From contig JBJEPE010000076.1 in assembly GCA_051881075.1 (NCBI GenBank), positions 1 through 41,710 on the forward strand: DNA of 41,710 bases, written 5' to 3'. Each line of letters begins with the position of its first letter. The stretch's first letter is position 1. The position numbers and the translations under genes are program-made. The stretch comes from RUG14223 sp051881075 (lineage in GTDB: Bacteria; Bacillota; Clostridia; Oscillospirales; Acutalibacteraceae). Positions 24,208 through 31,235 of this stretch are shown piece by piece. Under the pieces are notes generated by a model that was given only the letters and a program-made list of their open reading frames with translations, did not search any database and had not been told where the DNA came from.

Positions 24208-24900
24208 AAACAACCACCTGCTATGTGGGTGTGCGTAAAATGTTATACAACAAAATTCCCAAAAGTAGTACAATAAGGTTGTTCAAGTTTTAGAGTACGC
24301 TGAAAGGAAAATTTTAATGGCTAATATCACAAATAGTTTATCACATACAAAATGGTTATGCAAGTATCATATAGTAATAGTTCCAAAAGACAGAAGGAAA
24401 ATAATATACTATCAATACCGAAAAGATTTGCAATAAATTATTAGAACACTCTGCAAATACAAAGGCGTGGAAATAATAGAAGTACATATGATGTCCGACC
24501 ACATACATCTTTTGCTGAGTATACCACCTAAAACGAGCATAACGAGTTTCATGGGATACTTGAAAGGAGAAAGTGCGCTGATGATGTTCGATAAACATGC
24601 AAATTTAAAGTATAAGTTTGGCAACCGTCACTTTGGGCAGAAGGATATTATGTTTCAACAGTAGGCTTAAATGAGAGCACAATAAAAAATATATACCAAC
24701 CAAGAGAAAGCAGATATAGCATTAGATAAATTAAGCGTAAAAGAATACGCGGACCCATTTAGTTAGTCCCCGTTTAGGGGTAGCCAAAGAGGCAAAGACT
24801 CTAAGGATTTAACAAAGAGCAAGTCCGCACCTTGAGACACGGGTCGGCATTATGGGCTTATAGCCCTTGTGTAAACCACCCATTTGACGGGTGGTTGTGA
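24208..24900 (+). mobile_element. Decayed IS200/IS605-type insertion sequence
   Basis: The left end carries a CCAC/GTGG hairpin (CACCTGCTATGTGGGTG, ~24214-24231). The right end carries AACCACCC paired with GGGTGGTT (24874-24896). Between them lies a single broken tnpA and a structured tail with CCCC-GTTTA-GGGG (~24769-24781) and GGGCTTATAGCCC (~24854-24866). Only tnpA is present, with no tnpB. The exact ends are approximate. The element borders the palindrome-rich island. Confidence 0.8.
24317..24766 (+). pseudogene. tnpA: IS200-type Y1 transposase TnpA, with nonsense codon and frameshifts
   Basis: Starts MANITNSLSHTKWLCKYHIV, typical of TnpA. Codon 40 is a stop (TAA where relatives have Glu, after RKDLQ). 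The same frame then resumes IIRTLCKYKGVEIIEVHMMS, DHIHLLLSIPPKTSITSFMG and so on. The HUH metal site HMMSDHIH is kept. A shift occurs after NRHF (WAEGYYVSTVGLNE in the next frame) and another before EKADIALDKLSVKEYADPFS. So one nonsense and two frameshifts make it inactive by itself. Its ends could still be moved by a transposase supplied elsewhere. Confidence 0.92.
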
Positions 24901-24911
24901 CTGCGAAAGAA

Positions 24912-24946
24912 AATAACCGCAATCTTGTATCAAGACTGCGGTTATT
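24912..24946 (-). repeat. Palindromic element E2 (TTGTATCA family)
   Basis: AATAACCGCAATCTTG (24912-24927) pairs with CAAGACTGCGGTTATT (24931-24946), with one mismatch, around TAT. It is nearly the same as E1 at 17229. It abuts the 218-bp repeat R1 and lies at the 3' side of the minus-strand gene at 25167-25412. Confidence 0.8.
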
Positions 24947-25157
24947 GTTTGCCAAAGAGATGTAATTTTGCTAGAAAGCTGTTGACAATGCACACCACTT
25001 TGAGTTTTCGTCAAAGTGTATAGGAATAATTAAACGGTGGACACTCTTAATAATTCAAGTTACTTAGCAATTAAATAGAAATTGCTTTATGGCGATGTCG
25101 TTTTTGTAATTTTCAGAATAAAAAATTGCGAATATCAGTGTAAGTCCTCGATAAATC
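24940..25157 (-). repeat. 218-bp repeat, copy R1
   Basis: This stretch recurs at 26274-26491 with the same length, no gaps and about three differences. It has no convincing ORF. It contains small stems, including CACTTTGA/TCAAAGTG around a 7-nt loop and AGCAATT/AATTGCT. The copy sits between palindrome E2 and the stop of the 25167 gene. Confidence 0.9.
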
Positions 25158-25166
25158 AGAACTGTG

Positions 25167-25412
25167 CTATTTAATATCTATATCAACATATTCCTTTTTG
25201 TATCGGTAGATTCTATATATAGTTTTACCTGTTGCATATGCAACTGAAAAAACAATTCCATATGCAAATTCTTCTGCTTTACATAAATAAAGAAGAAGAA
25301 TTGTAAGTAATACCGGCCCAATAAAATCTAAAATATATTCAAACAAATGTTTTTTTATATGCCTTTTTAACATATCTTTTTTCTTCTCTTCTTTGCTGAA
25401 ACTATTGCTCAT
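25167..25412 (-). CDS. Small membrane protein of unknown function
   Basis: An 81-residue protein. A charged N-terminus (SKEEKKKDMLKRHIKKHLFE) is followed by a membrane helix (YILDFIGPVLLTILLLYLCK), a second hydrophobic stretch (YGIVFSVAYATGKTIYRIY) and a short tail. No family is recognised. ATG 25412 is preceded by AAAGGAT. The stop lies only 9 nt from repeat R1. It may be a small immunity-type membrane protein, but nothing in the sequence proves it. Confidence 0.6.
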   Translation of the reverse strand: MSNSFSKEEKKKDMLKRHIKKHLFEYILDFIGPVLLTILLLYLCKAEEFAYGIVFSVAYATGKTIYRIYRYKKEYVDIDIK

Positions 25413-25516
25413 AAGTATATCCTTTCTACGCTAAGTCGGTGGTACAACTTCCGATTTATCGTTTTTATTTTATCATGTCTTTGCAAATTTTTCAATATTA
25501 TTAAAGCAAATAAGTC

Positions 25517-25543
25517 CACCGTAATTCTATCAAAATTACGGTG
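25517..25543 (-). repeat. Palindrome E3 after the 25549 gene
   Basis: CACCGTAATT (25517-25526) and its exact complement (25534-25543) enclose CTATCAA. It lies 6 nt beyond the stop of the 25549-26079 gene and can act as its terminator. Its core is shorter than E1/E2 but keeps the TATCA loop. Confidence 0.75.
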
Positions 25544-25548
25544 CAGTT

Positions 25549-26079
25549 TTAATGATTACCCCGTATTCGCTTAATAAGCCTTTTGAAAAAAGACTCTTTT
25601 GGTTGGATGGAAGGGTAATCGCAAAAACAAACCCTGTCATTTATGAATGCTTCAAATTTGCGTTGATAATCTTCTTTATCAAAGTAACCGGTTTCCGCCT
25701 CATCAAAAATATCTCCCATGATATACATCGTGTACCAAGGCTCATCAAAATATCGTTCTGTGTGTAAAGCTAATCGGTACATCAACGCAGTTATGTCTTT
25801 CATTGGCATAGCATCTTCAATATATCTTCTTTTCAGGAATGACATGACGTAATTGAAAACAGATTTGTCATAATCAATGTCAGAATCTTTTGCTTTCCGG
25901 AGATATTCATTAAGCACGGATAAAATCTTTTTATCATCCGAACCGGCCGTATACAACTCTAGCACAATATCCGAAATAGGATCTCGTTCTACAAGTGCAT
26001 CATCAACATACTGCTGTAATTCATCCTTATATCCACACAGCAGCAAGAGTTTAAAGCATACGGCATATTCGTAGGTCAT
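25549..26079 (-). CDS. Unknown helical protein (immunity-like)
   Basis: A 176-residue acidic, soluble protein, probably all-helical (YEYAVCFKLLLLCGYKDELQ, YDKSVFNYVMSFLKRRYIED, HTERYFDEPWYTMYIMGDIF). It ends in a basic tail (KRLIKRIRGNH). No catalytic motif or named family is seen. ATG 26079 follows AAGGAT. The size, composition and setting among single-gene units resemble immunity proteins of polymorphic-toxin loci, but no toxin gene is present in the window. Interestingly a short basic peptide (LIKRIRGSH) also appears in the unused upstream frame at 31194. Confidence 0.65.
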   Translation of the reverse strand: MTYEYAVCFKLLLLCGYKDELQQYVDDALVERDPISDIVLELYTAGSDDKKILSVLNEYLRKAKDSDIDYDKSVFNYVMSFLKRRYIEDAMPMKDITALMYRLALHTERYFDEPWYTMYIMGDIFDEAETGYFDKEDYQRKFEAFINDRVCFCDYPSIQPKESFFKRLIKRIRGNH

Positions 26080-26243
26080 AATTACTCATCCTTTCAATTA
26101 TAGATTGTACCATAAACAATGCTTCATTTCAACGATTTGCCAATAATTCACCGATTATCAGTAATTTAACGATAAGAAATCAAGTAGTTAAGATTAATGA
26201 TTTTGTCTTGTAAAAGTTCACAAAACACCGTTTTGGGCATAAA

Positions 26244-26279
26244 ATAACCGCCATCCCGTTGTATCAGAATGACGGTTAT
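26244..26279 (-). repeat. Palindromic element E4 (TTGTATCA family, type B)
   Basis: ATAACCGCCAT (26244-26254) pairs with ATGACGGTTAT (26269-26279), with one wobble, across a loop containing CCCGTTGTATCAGA. The same loop occurs in E6 at 28751. The element abuts repeat R2 exactly as E2 abuts R1. Confidence 0.75.
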
Positions 26280-26491
26280 CGTTTGCTAAAGAGATGTAAT
26301 TTTGATAGAAAGCTGTTGACAATGCACACCACTTTGAGTTTTCGTCAAAGTGTATAGGAATAATTAAACGGTGGACACTCTTAATAATTCAAGTTACTTA
26401 GCAATTAAATAGAAATTGCTTTATGGCGATGTCGTTTTTGTAATTTTCAGAATAAAAAATTGCGAATATCAGTGTAAGTCCTCGATAAATC
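26274..26491 (-). repeat. 218-bp repeat, copy R2
   Basis: Gapless second copy of R1, with an offset of 1,334 nt and about three differences. It follows the stop of the alpha/beta hydrolase gene (26545). Similarity stops abruptly after CGATAAATC in both copies, which marks the unit's edge. Confidence 0.9.
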
Positions 26492-26544
26492 GGAATCTGT
26501 CGAATTCTGTGAACGAAAAAATAACGATTTTCTCGCTCAAAACA

Positions 26545-27522
26545 TCAATTATTCTCAAAAAAATTAACAATCATATCAATAGTATACTTGTCATGTTCCA
26601 TATATAATTCTTTATCTATTTTTCCTTTTGGATTACTCTGCTGATATCGAATTGCATCATCAGTTAGAAAATAAGTATAATGCTCATTATGATTTGGCTT
26701 ATCCATTAGCATAAATTCACACTTATTATTTGTTATCATATCTTTTTTTTCGTAAATCGGGCTCCTATTACCACAATAAAAAACATCTGTGTCTGCACTT
26801 ATCACTAACACAGGGATACCGGAAAAATTAATGCCGTCTATAGCAGATAAATTGCTATTATTGCCATACTTCAAATGAATAAATGCAAGATTAATTGGTC
26901 GGATAAGATAGTATGCAGGACCAGTAAATCGTTTTATTGAACATTCCCACTGTTCAGAAGCTGAATTAAATCCAGAGGCGGTAACAACTGCATCGATCCT
27001 ATGATTATAATTTAATACTGCAGTTACGGCATATCCTCCCATACTATGGCCAAACAAGTATATTGGCATATCACTAAATGAATCATTATTATCACAATAT
27101 GTAAGTATTGAATTCAAATCATATACTGCCTGTGTATATCCACCAAATGAATCACCTTCGCTTGTATAACATCCAGTATAATCGAAACCCATCACTTGAT
27201 ATCCTTCATCAACAAAATATCGAACCTCGTATAATTTTATATCATTTGAATCCCCATGACCTGGCGCAACGACAATAACACCCTTTGTGTTATCTTTTCC
27301 ATAAAGATAGGCTGATAAAACGTTTTCCCCAGACCGAACATTTATTAACTCTCGTGGATATTGTTCTGCAATATCATCATATACTAAATATCTGTTAGCA
27401 TCATAATCTTCATATGTATATTTACCCATAACAATGCCATGTGCTATTAAAAGGATAAGCGGTATTATAATAAAATATATTACACTCATGACAATTGCTA
27501 TGATTTTAATTTTTTTCTTCAT
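26545..27522 (-). CDS. Alpha/beta hydrolase with N-terminal membrane anchor
   Basis: A 325-residue protein. One N-terminal membrane helix (IIAIVMSVIYFIIIPLILLIAHG, ~5-28) anchors an alpha/beta hydrolase domain. The nucleophile elbow is LFGHSMGG, the oxyanion strand VVAPGHGDSND lies earlier, and likely acid and base residues lie in ADTDVF and DKPNHNEH. Relatives are serine esterases or lysophospholipases acting outside the membrane. ATG 27522 follows AAGGAAAAACAAT; longer starts lack a ribosome site. It is a single gene between palindromes at 27620-27668 and R2/E4. It may be a lipid-modifying or immunity-type cargo gene; this is inference. Confidence 0.88.
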   Translation of the reverse strand: MKKKIKIIAIVMSVIYFIIIPLILLIAHGIVMGKYTYEDYDANRYLVYDDIAEQYPRELINVRSGENVLSAYLYGKDNTKGVIVVAPGHGDSNDIKLYEVRYFVDEGYQVMGFDYTGCYTSEGDSFGGYTQAVYDLNSILTYCDNNDSFSDMPIYLFGHSMGGYAVTAVLNYNHRIDAVVTASGFNSASEQWECSIKRFTGPAYYLIRPINLAFIHLKYGNNSNLSAIDGINFSGIPVLVISADTDVFYCGNRSPIYEKKDMITNNKCEFMLMDKPNHNEHYTYFLTDDAIRYQQSNPKGKIDKELYMEHDKYTIDMIVNFFENN

Positions 27523-27619
27523 ATTGTTTTTCCTTAACTGTAAAAATCTAAATTTACCCATTCGACAAATTTCGATTCGTCGAGCCATTTTTATTTTCAT
27601 AATTTTACAAAACACTAAA

Positions 27620-27668
27620 AACCGGACACCAATCATGATACCCATTGTATTAAAATTGGTGTCCGGTT
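27620..27668. repeat. Long perfect inverted repeat between island genes
   Basis: AACCGGACACCAAT (27620-27633) and its exact complement (27655-27668) form a 14-bp stem around a 21-nt loop that itself holds GATAC and GTATTA. It separates the hydrolase and DUF4275 genes. Confidence 0.8.
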
Positions 27669-27671
27669 ATG

Positions 27672-27737
27672 AAAACTAACCCTCATTTTGATACAAATGC
27701 ACCCCCTTTTTGACGTTAGGGGGTACAAATTAGTTTT
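27672..27737. repeat. Nested palindrome with TTTTGATACAAAT core (copy 1)
   Basis: Outer arms AAAACTAA (27672-27679) and TTAGTTTT (27730-27737) enclose ACCCCCT/AGGGGGT (27701-27724). The segment ATTTTGATACAAATGCACCCC is repeated almost exactly at ~28807-28827. It lies just downstream of the minus-strand DUF4275 gene. Confidence 0.7.
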
Positions 27738-27748
27738 AAGGGGAGCGT

Positions 27749-28141
27749 TTATGGCTTTATGCAATAAAAATACGGTCCACACAAATCATTCTCATGTGTT
27801 TTGATATATGTCCATGAAAAGTCCCTTGCAACGATATAGATTTCAGTTTCTTCGTCTAATTGTTCGGCAGTTATATTTTCAAAATTCAAGATTTTAACAG
27901 TTGCATTTATCTCGAAAGGAATAATGTACCATGCATTTGCCTTGTTTGCTTTATTGAATGCATGCCGTGCTTTTTCGCTTGTCAAATAATCATCTGAATT
28001 GACTAACTCCCAAGAAAAAATATGCCAAATATAATTGCCGGTTTTATTAACCTTATTTTCAATATCACGCTTTGAAATATTGGCAGCAAAGTGCAGGAGC
28101 CATTCCTTTTTAAATTCGTTCAGTCTCATACCAACATACAT
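27749..28141 (-). CDS. DUF4275 family protein
   Basis: A 130-residue soluble protein. The order of motifs matches DUF4275 as I know it: an N-terminal EWLLHFAANIS, then YIWHIFSWELV, AFNKANKANAWYIIPFE and a C-terminal EIYIVARDFSWTYIKTHEND followed by LCGPYFY. The family function is not established. ATG 28141 follows GAGGG. It is a single-gene unit within the palindrome-rich island. Confidence 0.75.
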   Translation of the reverse strand: MYVGMRLNEFKKEWLLHFAANISKRDIENKVNKTGNYIWHIFSWELVNSDDYLTSEKARHAFNKANKANAWYIIPFEINATVKILNFENITAEQLDEETEIYIVARDFSWTYIKTHENDLCGPYFYCIKP

Positions 28142-28183
28142 AAATCAATCCCTCATCTTGTTATGATAGCATAAAATAAGAAA

Positions 28184-28212
28184 CACCACAACCTTGTATC
28201 AAGATTGCGTGA
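28184..28212 (-). repeat. Degenerate palindrome E5 (TTGTATCA family)
   Basis: CAACCTTG-TAT-CAAGATTGCG keeps the E1/E2 core with an imperfect outer stem (CAC...GTG). It lies 48 nt beyond the stop of the 28261-28575 gene. Confidence 0.55.
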
Positions 28213-28260
28213 TTCTTTTGGAATTAACCCTATTGTGGGTGAATTTCAAAAAATGTGTTT

Positions 28261-28575
28261 TTAGTGTTCGATAATAAACGTCCAATTGTCTTTCAATGAC
28301 GCAGGCATGAGAGAACCAAGCTTTTCGGCATCTTTCCTTAATGAAGATTTATTCAAATCAAAAAAGAAGAATTCTCCGCGCCCGTCATTGTACCCAAGCT
28401 GAAATTCAATTTCAACACGGTAGCATGCAAAGGCGGGGCTGAGGTTTTCGTCTACGGCGTTGACAACAGCCATGGCATCTGTCTTAGATGTGCTGATTAT
28501 CCAATCTTCATTCTGCTCAAACCAATTCCAAAAAACTTTCATTTTTTCTTCGTCAGCTTTTTTGTTGAAAAACAT
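28261..28575 (-). CDS. Unknown small acidic protein
   Basis: A 104-residue protein rich in aromatic residues (MKVFWNWFEQNEDWI, GYNDGRGEFFFFDLNKSSL, LMPASLKDNWTFIIEH). No family is recognised, but the pattern, with an N-terminal Trp-Phe helix and a C-terminal WTFIIE strand, has a look of conserved hypothetical proteins found singly in clostridial accessory regions. ATG 28575 follows GGGAGG. There is no signal peptide or membrane helix. Confidence 0.65.
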   Translation of the reverse strand: MFFNKKADEEKMKVFWNWFEQNEDWIISTSKTDAMAVVNAVDENLSPAFACYRVEIEFQLGYNDGRGEFFFFDLNKSSLRKDAEKLGSLMPASLKDNWTFIIEH

Positions 28576-28750
28576 TATGTATCCTCCCTTTATCTTGGCT
28601 AATTCAATTATAGCATAAACCTTGCATTATTGCAATGATTTCAGCAGTAGTTTCACGATAGGTTGAAATCTAACTATAGAAAATTTTGGAATAAGTCGTT
28701 TTTTGTATTTCCACACCCAAAGTTCTGGAACATACTGATTTTAAATATAA

Positions 28751-28788
28751 AACAACCATCATTCCCGTTGTATCAGAATGGCGGTTAT
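28751..28788 (-). repeat. Palindromic element E6 (TTGTATCA family, type B)
   Basis: ACAACCATCATTC pairs imperfectly with GAATGGCGGTTAT around CCGTTGTATCA. It shares CCCGTTGTATCAGAATG with E4. It lies on the 3' side of the 28885-29586 gene. Confidence 0.7.
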
Positions 28789-28803
28789 TTTTTGAATACA
28801 GTC

Positions 28804-28848
28804 CCAATTTTGATACAAATACACCCCTTTTAGGATAGGGGGTAATTG
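28804..28848. repeat. Nested palindrome with TTTTGATACAAAT core (copy 2)
   Basis: CAATT/AATTG arms enclose ACCCC/GGGGT. ATTTTGATACAAATACACCCC repeats the 27672 element with one difference. It is immediately downstream of the DMP19-like gene. Confidence 0.65.
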
Positions 28849-28884
28849 TGCTTATATTGCAATAAATTGCTTTATCTTTACTGA

Positions 28885-29586
28885 TTAGTATACATTGTTT
28901 GTATTATTGAGTTTGTTTGTAATATGGTGTATAACAACTATTCGTAGTTCATCCCATGCTGGAGCTTCGTTAAGCCAAATCAGTTGATTGGCCTTGTTAA
29001 TCGGGTCATACATCTGTTCTATTTGCTCGTCGTTCAAGGGGAGCCGAACATCGGAGAAATATTCCTTGATAATATTCAAAAGAAGATTAGCATATCGATT
29101 CGCTCCAATTGTTTGTAAGGCTTCAATTATATTATTTAGATTACTCGATGTGAGAACTTCTTCGATATCATCCATAATGCTGTTCCAAAACTCCATGCAC
29201 AATGCAAGTAACTGCTCTTCTGGAGATAATTGCTCAATGCTGCTGTTTAAAATGGCATTCATAAATTTCTCAAAATGAAAAGAAGGAAGTTGAGCAATAT
29301 GACGACCATTATCTATATAAAACTTATTATATGAATCTGTACGCCATCCACCTGCTCTTTTCAGCAAAATATTATACTCTAATGAGTTGTTGTCATAAAT
29401 TATGGCATTTTTTTCGAAAGAATTATTATCCTCAAGATAATAAACCTCTGATTTAGGAACTTCAACACTAAGTGCTTTTCCATTTTTGATTGTGCCAACA
29501 AATTGACCGTTAATATAGATGTTGTATGGTAAAAGCGCTCCTGCGAATGCAATTTTTCTATAGATATTAAATCGTACTGATTTCAT
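28885..29586 (-). CDS. PEGA-like plus DMP19 (DUF4375) domain protein
   Basis: A 233-residue soluble protein. Residues ~1-80 look like a small beta domain with a PEGA-like strand (YNIYINGQFVGTIKNGKALS). Residues ~95-225 resemble the DMP19/DUF4375 fold: LSPEEQLLALCMEFWNSIMD, NIIEALQTIGANRYANLLLN and WLNEAPAWDELRIVVIHHI. DMP19-type domains occur in DNA-mimic and immunity-like proteins, but the role here is unknown. ATG 29586 follows GGAGGTGA and a strong promoter. It is the first unit of the minus-strand island. The domain calls are from memory of the patterns. Confidence 0.65.
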   Translation of the reverse strand: MKSVRFNIYRKIAFAGALLPYNIYINGQFVGTIKNGKALSVEVPKSEVYYLEDNNSFEKNAIIYDNNSLEYNILLKRAGGWRTDSYNKFYIDNGRHIAQLPSFHFEKFMNAILNSSIEQLSPEEQLLALCMEFWNSIMDDIEEVLTSSNLNNIIEALQTIGANRYANLLLNIIKEYFSDVRLPLNDEQIEQMYDPINKANQLIWLNEAPAWDELRIVVIHHITNKLNNTNNVY

Positions 29587-29620
29587 TGGGCCTCACCTCC
29601 AAACGAAGATTACCAAAAGT

Positions 29621-29649
29621 AGTATACCTTATATTTGTATTTTTTTCAA
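29621..29649 (-). promoter_or_regulatory. Promoter of the PEGA/DMP19 gene
   Basis: On the minus strand, TTGAAA (29644-29649) and TATACT (29621-29626) are 17 nt apart, 35 nt before the ATG. Confidence 0.7.
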
Positions 29650-29759
29650 CTATGAAAAAATCCCTCAACAGTTGTAGAGCAGTGTATAATATAATATCCG
29701 TTCCAATCATACGCTACCGTAGGGAACAGATATCATTAAAAACAGGAATGTTTAATTTC

Positions 29760-29921
29760 CCATGAAATCGCCTGCGGCGATGAAAGCCTCACTTCGTTCG
29801 GACGAAATCTGCTTCTCAGATGAAATCAAATCCGTCCGTTTCACCCCGTGTAGCGGGATTTCATCACGAAGTGATTTCATCCATCGAAGATGGATTTCTT
29901 CCGGACGAAGGACGGATTTAA
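29760..29921. repeat. Multi-branched palindromic non-coding block
   Basis: A chain of small hairpins is separated by GAAATC/GATTTC: ATCGCC-tgc-GGCGAT, ATCTG-cttct-CAGAT, ATCAC-gaa-GTGAT and ATCCATC-gaa-GATGGAT. They are closed by AAATCCGTCC (29827-29836) with GGACGGATTT (29910-29919). It is GC-richer than its surroundings. No ribosome site or coding pattern is seen. It lies between the island and the tRNA-Ser pair. Confidence 0.75.
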
Positions 29922-29924
29922 CTG

Positions 29925-29962
29925 AAAAAACCTCTTTTGTCTAATGACAAAAGAGGTTTTTT
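29925..29962. terminator. Bidirectional terminator downstream of the tRNA-Ser genes
   Basis: Perfect 17-bp arms (AAAAAACCTCTTTTGTC at 29925-29941 and complement at 29946-29962) around TAAT, with A/T tracts on both sides. It ends the minus-strand tRNA-Ser transcript. Confidence 0.92.
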
Positions 29963-29964
29963 CT

Positions 29965-30054
29965 TGGCGGAGAAGAAGGGATTTGAACCCTTGCGCCAGT
30001 TGCCCGACCTACTCCCTTAGCAGGGGAGCCTCTTCACCACTTGAGTACTTCTCC
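29965..30054 (-). tRNA. tRNA-Ser (anticodon GCT)
   Basis: A 90-nt class II tRNA. Acceptor GGAGAAG, anticodon arm CTCCC-CTGCTAA-GGGAG, long variable arm (TAGGTCGGGCAACTGGC), T-arm GGGTTCAAATCCC, and encoded CCA (29965-29967). Confidence 0.95.
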
Positions 30055-30084
30055 GTATGGTGAAATAGTTTAATAAATATAAAA

Positions 30085-30173
30085 TGGCGGAGGGGAAGGG
30101 ATTCGAACCCTTGGTCCCTTTCGGGATCACTAGTTTTCAAGACTAGCTCCTTAAACCGCTCGGACACCCCTCC
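30085..30173 (-). tRNA. tRNA-Ser (anticodon TGA)
   Basis: An 89-nt class II tRNA. Acceptor GGAGGGG, anticodon arm CTAGT-CTTGAAA-ACTAG, long variable arm (GATCCCGAAAGGGACC), T-arm GGGTTCGAATCCC, and encoded CCA (30085-30087). It is co-transcribed with the GCT tRNA. Confidence 0.95.
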
Positions 30174-30191
30174 AAAGCTTCAACGGTATAT

Positions 30192-30220
30192 ATTCTATCA
30201 TAGCTTACTGAATTTGTCAA
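30192..30220 (-). promoter_or_regulatory. Promoter of the tRNA-Ser pair
   Basis: On the minus strand, TTGACA (30215-30220) and TAGAAT (30192-30197) have a 17-nt spacer and lie 19 nt before the tRNA-Ser(TGA) 5' end. Confidence 0.9.
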
Positions 30221-30434
30221 TACATTTTAAAAAAATTTTTAAAGCATATCATATAAAGTATAATGTGCAATATTCCATATAACCTTATTTTATAAAATGA
30301 ACCGCATATGTATTATTAACCTTTATTAGACGGCGAAATATAATAAAACTAGATATAAAATTTTGTGTTTAAATGCAAAACTAAGCATAATTTAAAACGA
30401 AAAGGGAAATATATGTCTTTTTCACTCATTAAAG

Positions 30435-30581
30435 AATCATGGTGAACAAAGTGTCAACAATACTGCTTCAAATGCGGTGACAAACACATCTAATCAAACC
30501 AAAAATATTTATTTGTCCGTACTGCCTACAAATCTTGCACGGCCTAAAGATATGCCTAAGGCTTCACTTATAAATCAATAA
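30435..30581 (+). pseudogene. Possible 3' relic of an unknown gene
   Basis: A frame without start or ribosome site reads LKNHGEQSVNNTASNAVTNT, then SNQTKNIYLSVLPTNLARPK and a stop that overlaps the 3' end of the convergent ybaK-like gene. Ser/Thr/Asn-rich composition suggests the tail of an exported protein. The rest of 30221-30567 is AT-rich and shows nothing else. Confidence 0.3.
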
Positions 30582-31050
30582 TTTCAAATTCATTTCCGTG
30601 TTTGCTTATAATATCAAGTAAATCATCAGTATCAAGCCATATTGTAGCTGTGTTTTCGTTTGGATGTACTCCGATATTTTTACCCTTAAAGTCGCTGTCT
30701 AAAAAGAATTTAACCGAAAGGTCGCTGTTATTCAGCAGTCCGAATGGAGTTACCGACCCTTTGGTAAGTGCAAGTTTATCCATTAAATCATTTTCAGAAG
30801 CAAAGCTTAGCTTGCGTGTGTTATGATTCGCCTGAAATTCCTTAAGGTCTACACGTTTGTTTTCAAACATGGTTATAAGATAGTAATTGCGCTTTTTGTC
30901 ATCCCTTACAAACAGATTTTTAGCGATGGTTTCAGGATATGGCAGATTTTCTGCAAGCATTTCATCTATTGTGAAGACAGCGTTGTGTTCGGATTTTTCG
31001 TATTTTATACCGGATTTATCAAGCATTTCAAGTACTTCCTGTTTATTCAT
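30568..31050 (-). CDS. YbaK/ProX-type aminoacyl-tRNA deacylase
   Basis: A 160-residue single-domain protein of the YbaK/EbsC fold that hydrolyses mischarged tRNA-Pro (alanyl- or cysteinyl-). Features: the N-terminal NKQEVLEMLDKSGIKYEKSE, the catalytic-region Lys in AKNLFVRDDKKRNYYL, and TKGSVTPFGLLN with LDSDFKGKNIGVHPNENTAT. The length and ProXp-ala/PrdX-like C-terminus fit the free-standing clostridial editing proteins. ATG 31050 lies 5 nt after GGAGG. Confidence 0.9.
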   Translation of the reverse strand: MNKQEVLEMLDKSGIKYEKSEHNAVFTIDEMLAENLPYPETIAKNLFVRDDKKRNYYLITMFENKRVDLKEFQANHNTRKLSFASENDLMDKLALTKGSVTPFGLLNNSDLSVKFFLDSDFKGKNIGVHPNENTATIWLDTDDLLDIISKHGNEFEIIDL

Positions 31051-31235
31051 AAATTCCTCCGTTCTACCGTAGTTTACGGCACATTTAATCATTATAGATA
31101 ATTCTAATTCGTTATTCTGTGATTGTCAAGATAAACAAATTGTTTTTCACCGATATTTTATTATTTGCGTATAATATTTAGGGCAAGATCAAATTGTATT
31201 TTGCTTTAATAAAGCGTATAAGAGGGTCGCATTTT

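Noticed and set aside
24217..24664. Intact IS200 transposase starting at 24467
   Set aside because: This is only the part after the internal stop; the first 50 codons lie upstream in the same frame and the end is frameshifted.
24912..28848. Integron attC-type cassette array
   Set aside because: The palindromes lack the RYYYAAC/GTTRRRY core sites and no integron integrase is present, so integron identity cannot be claimed.
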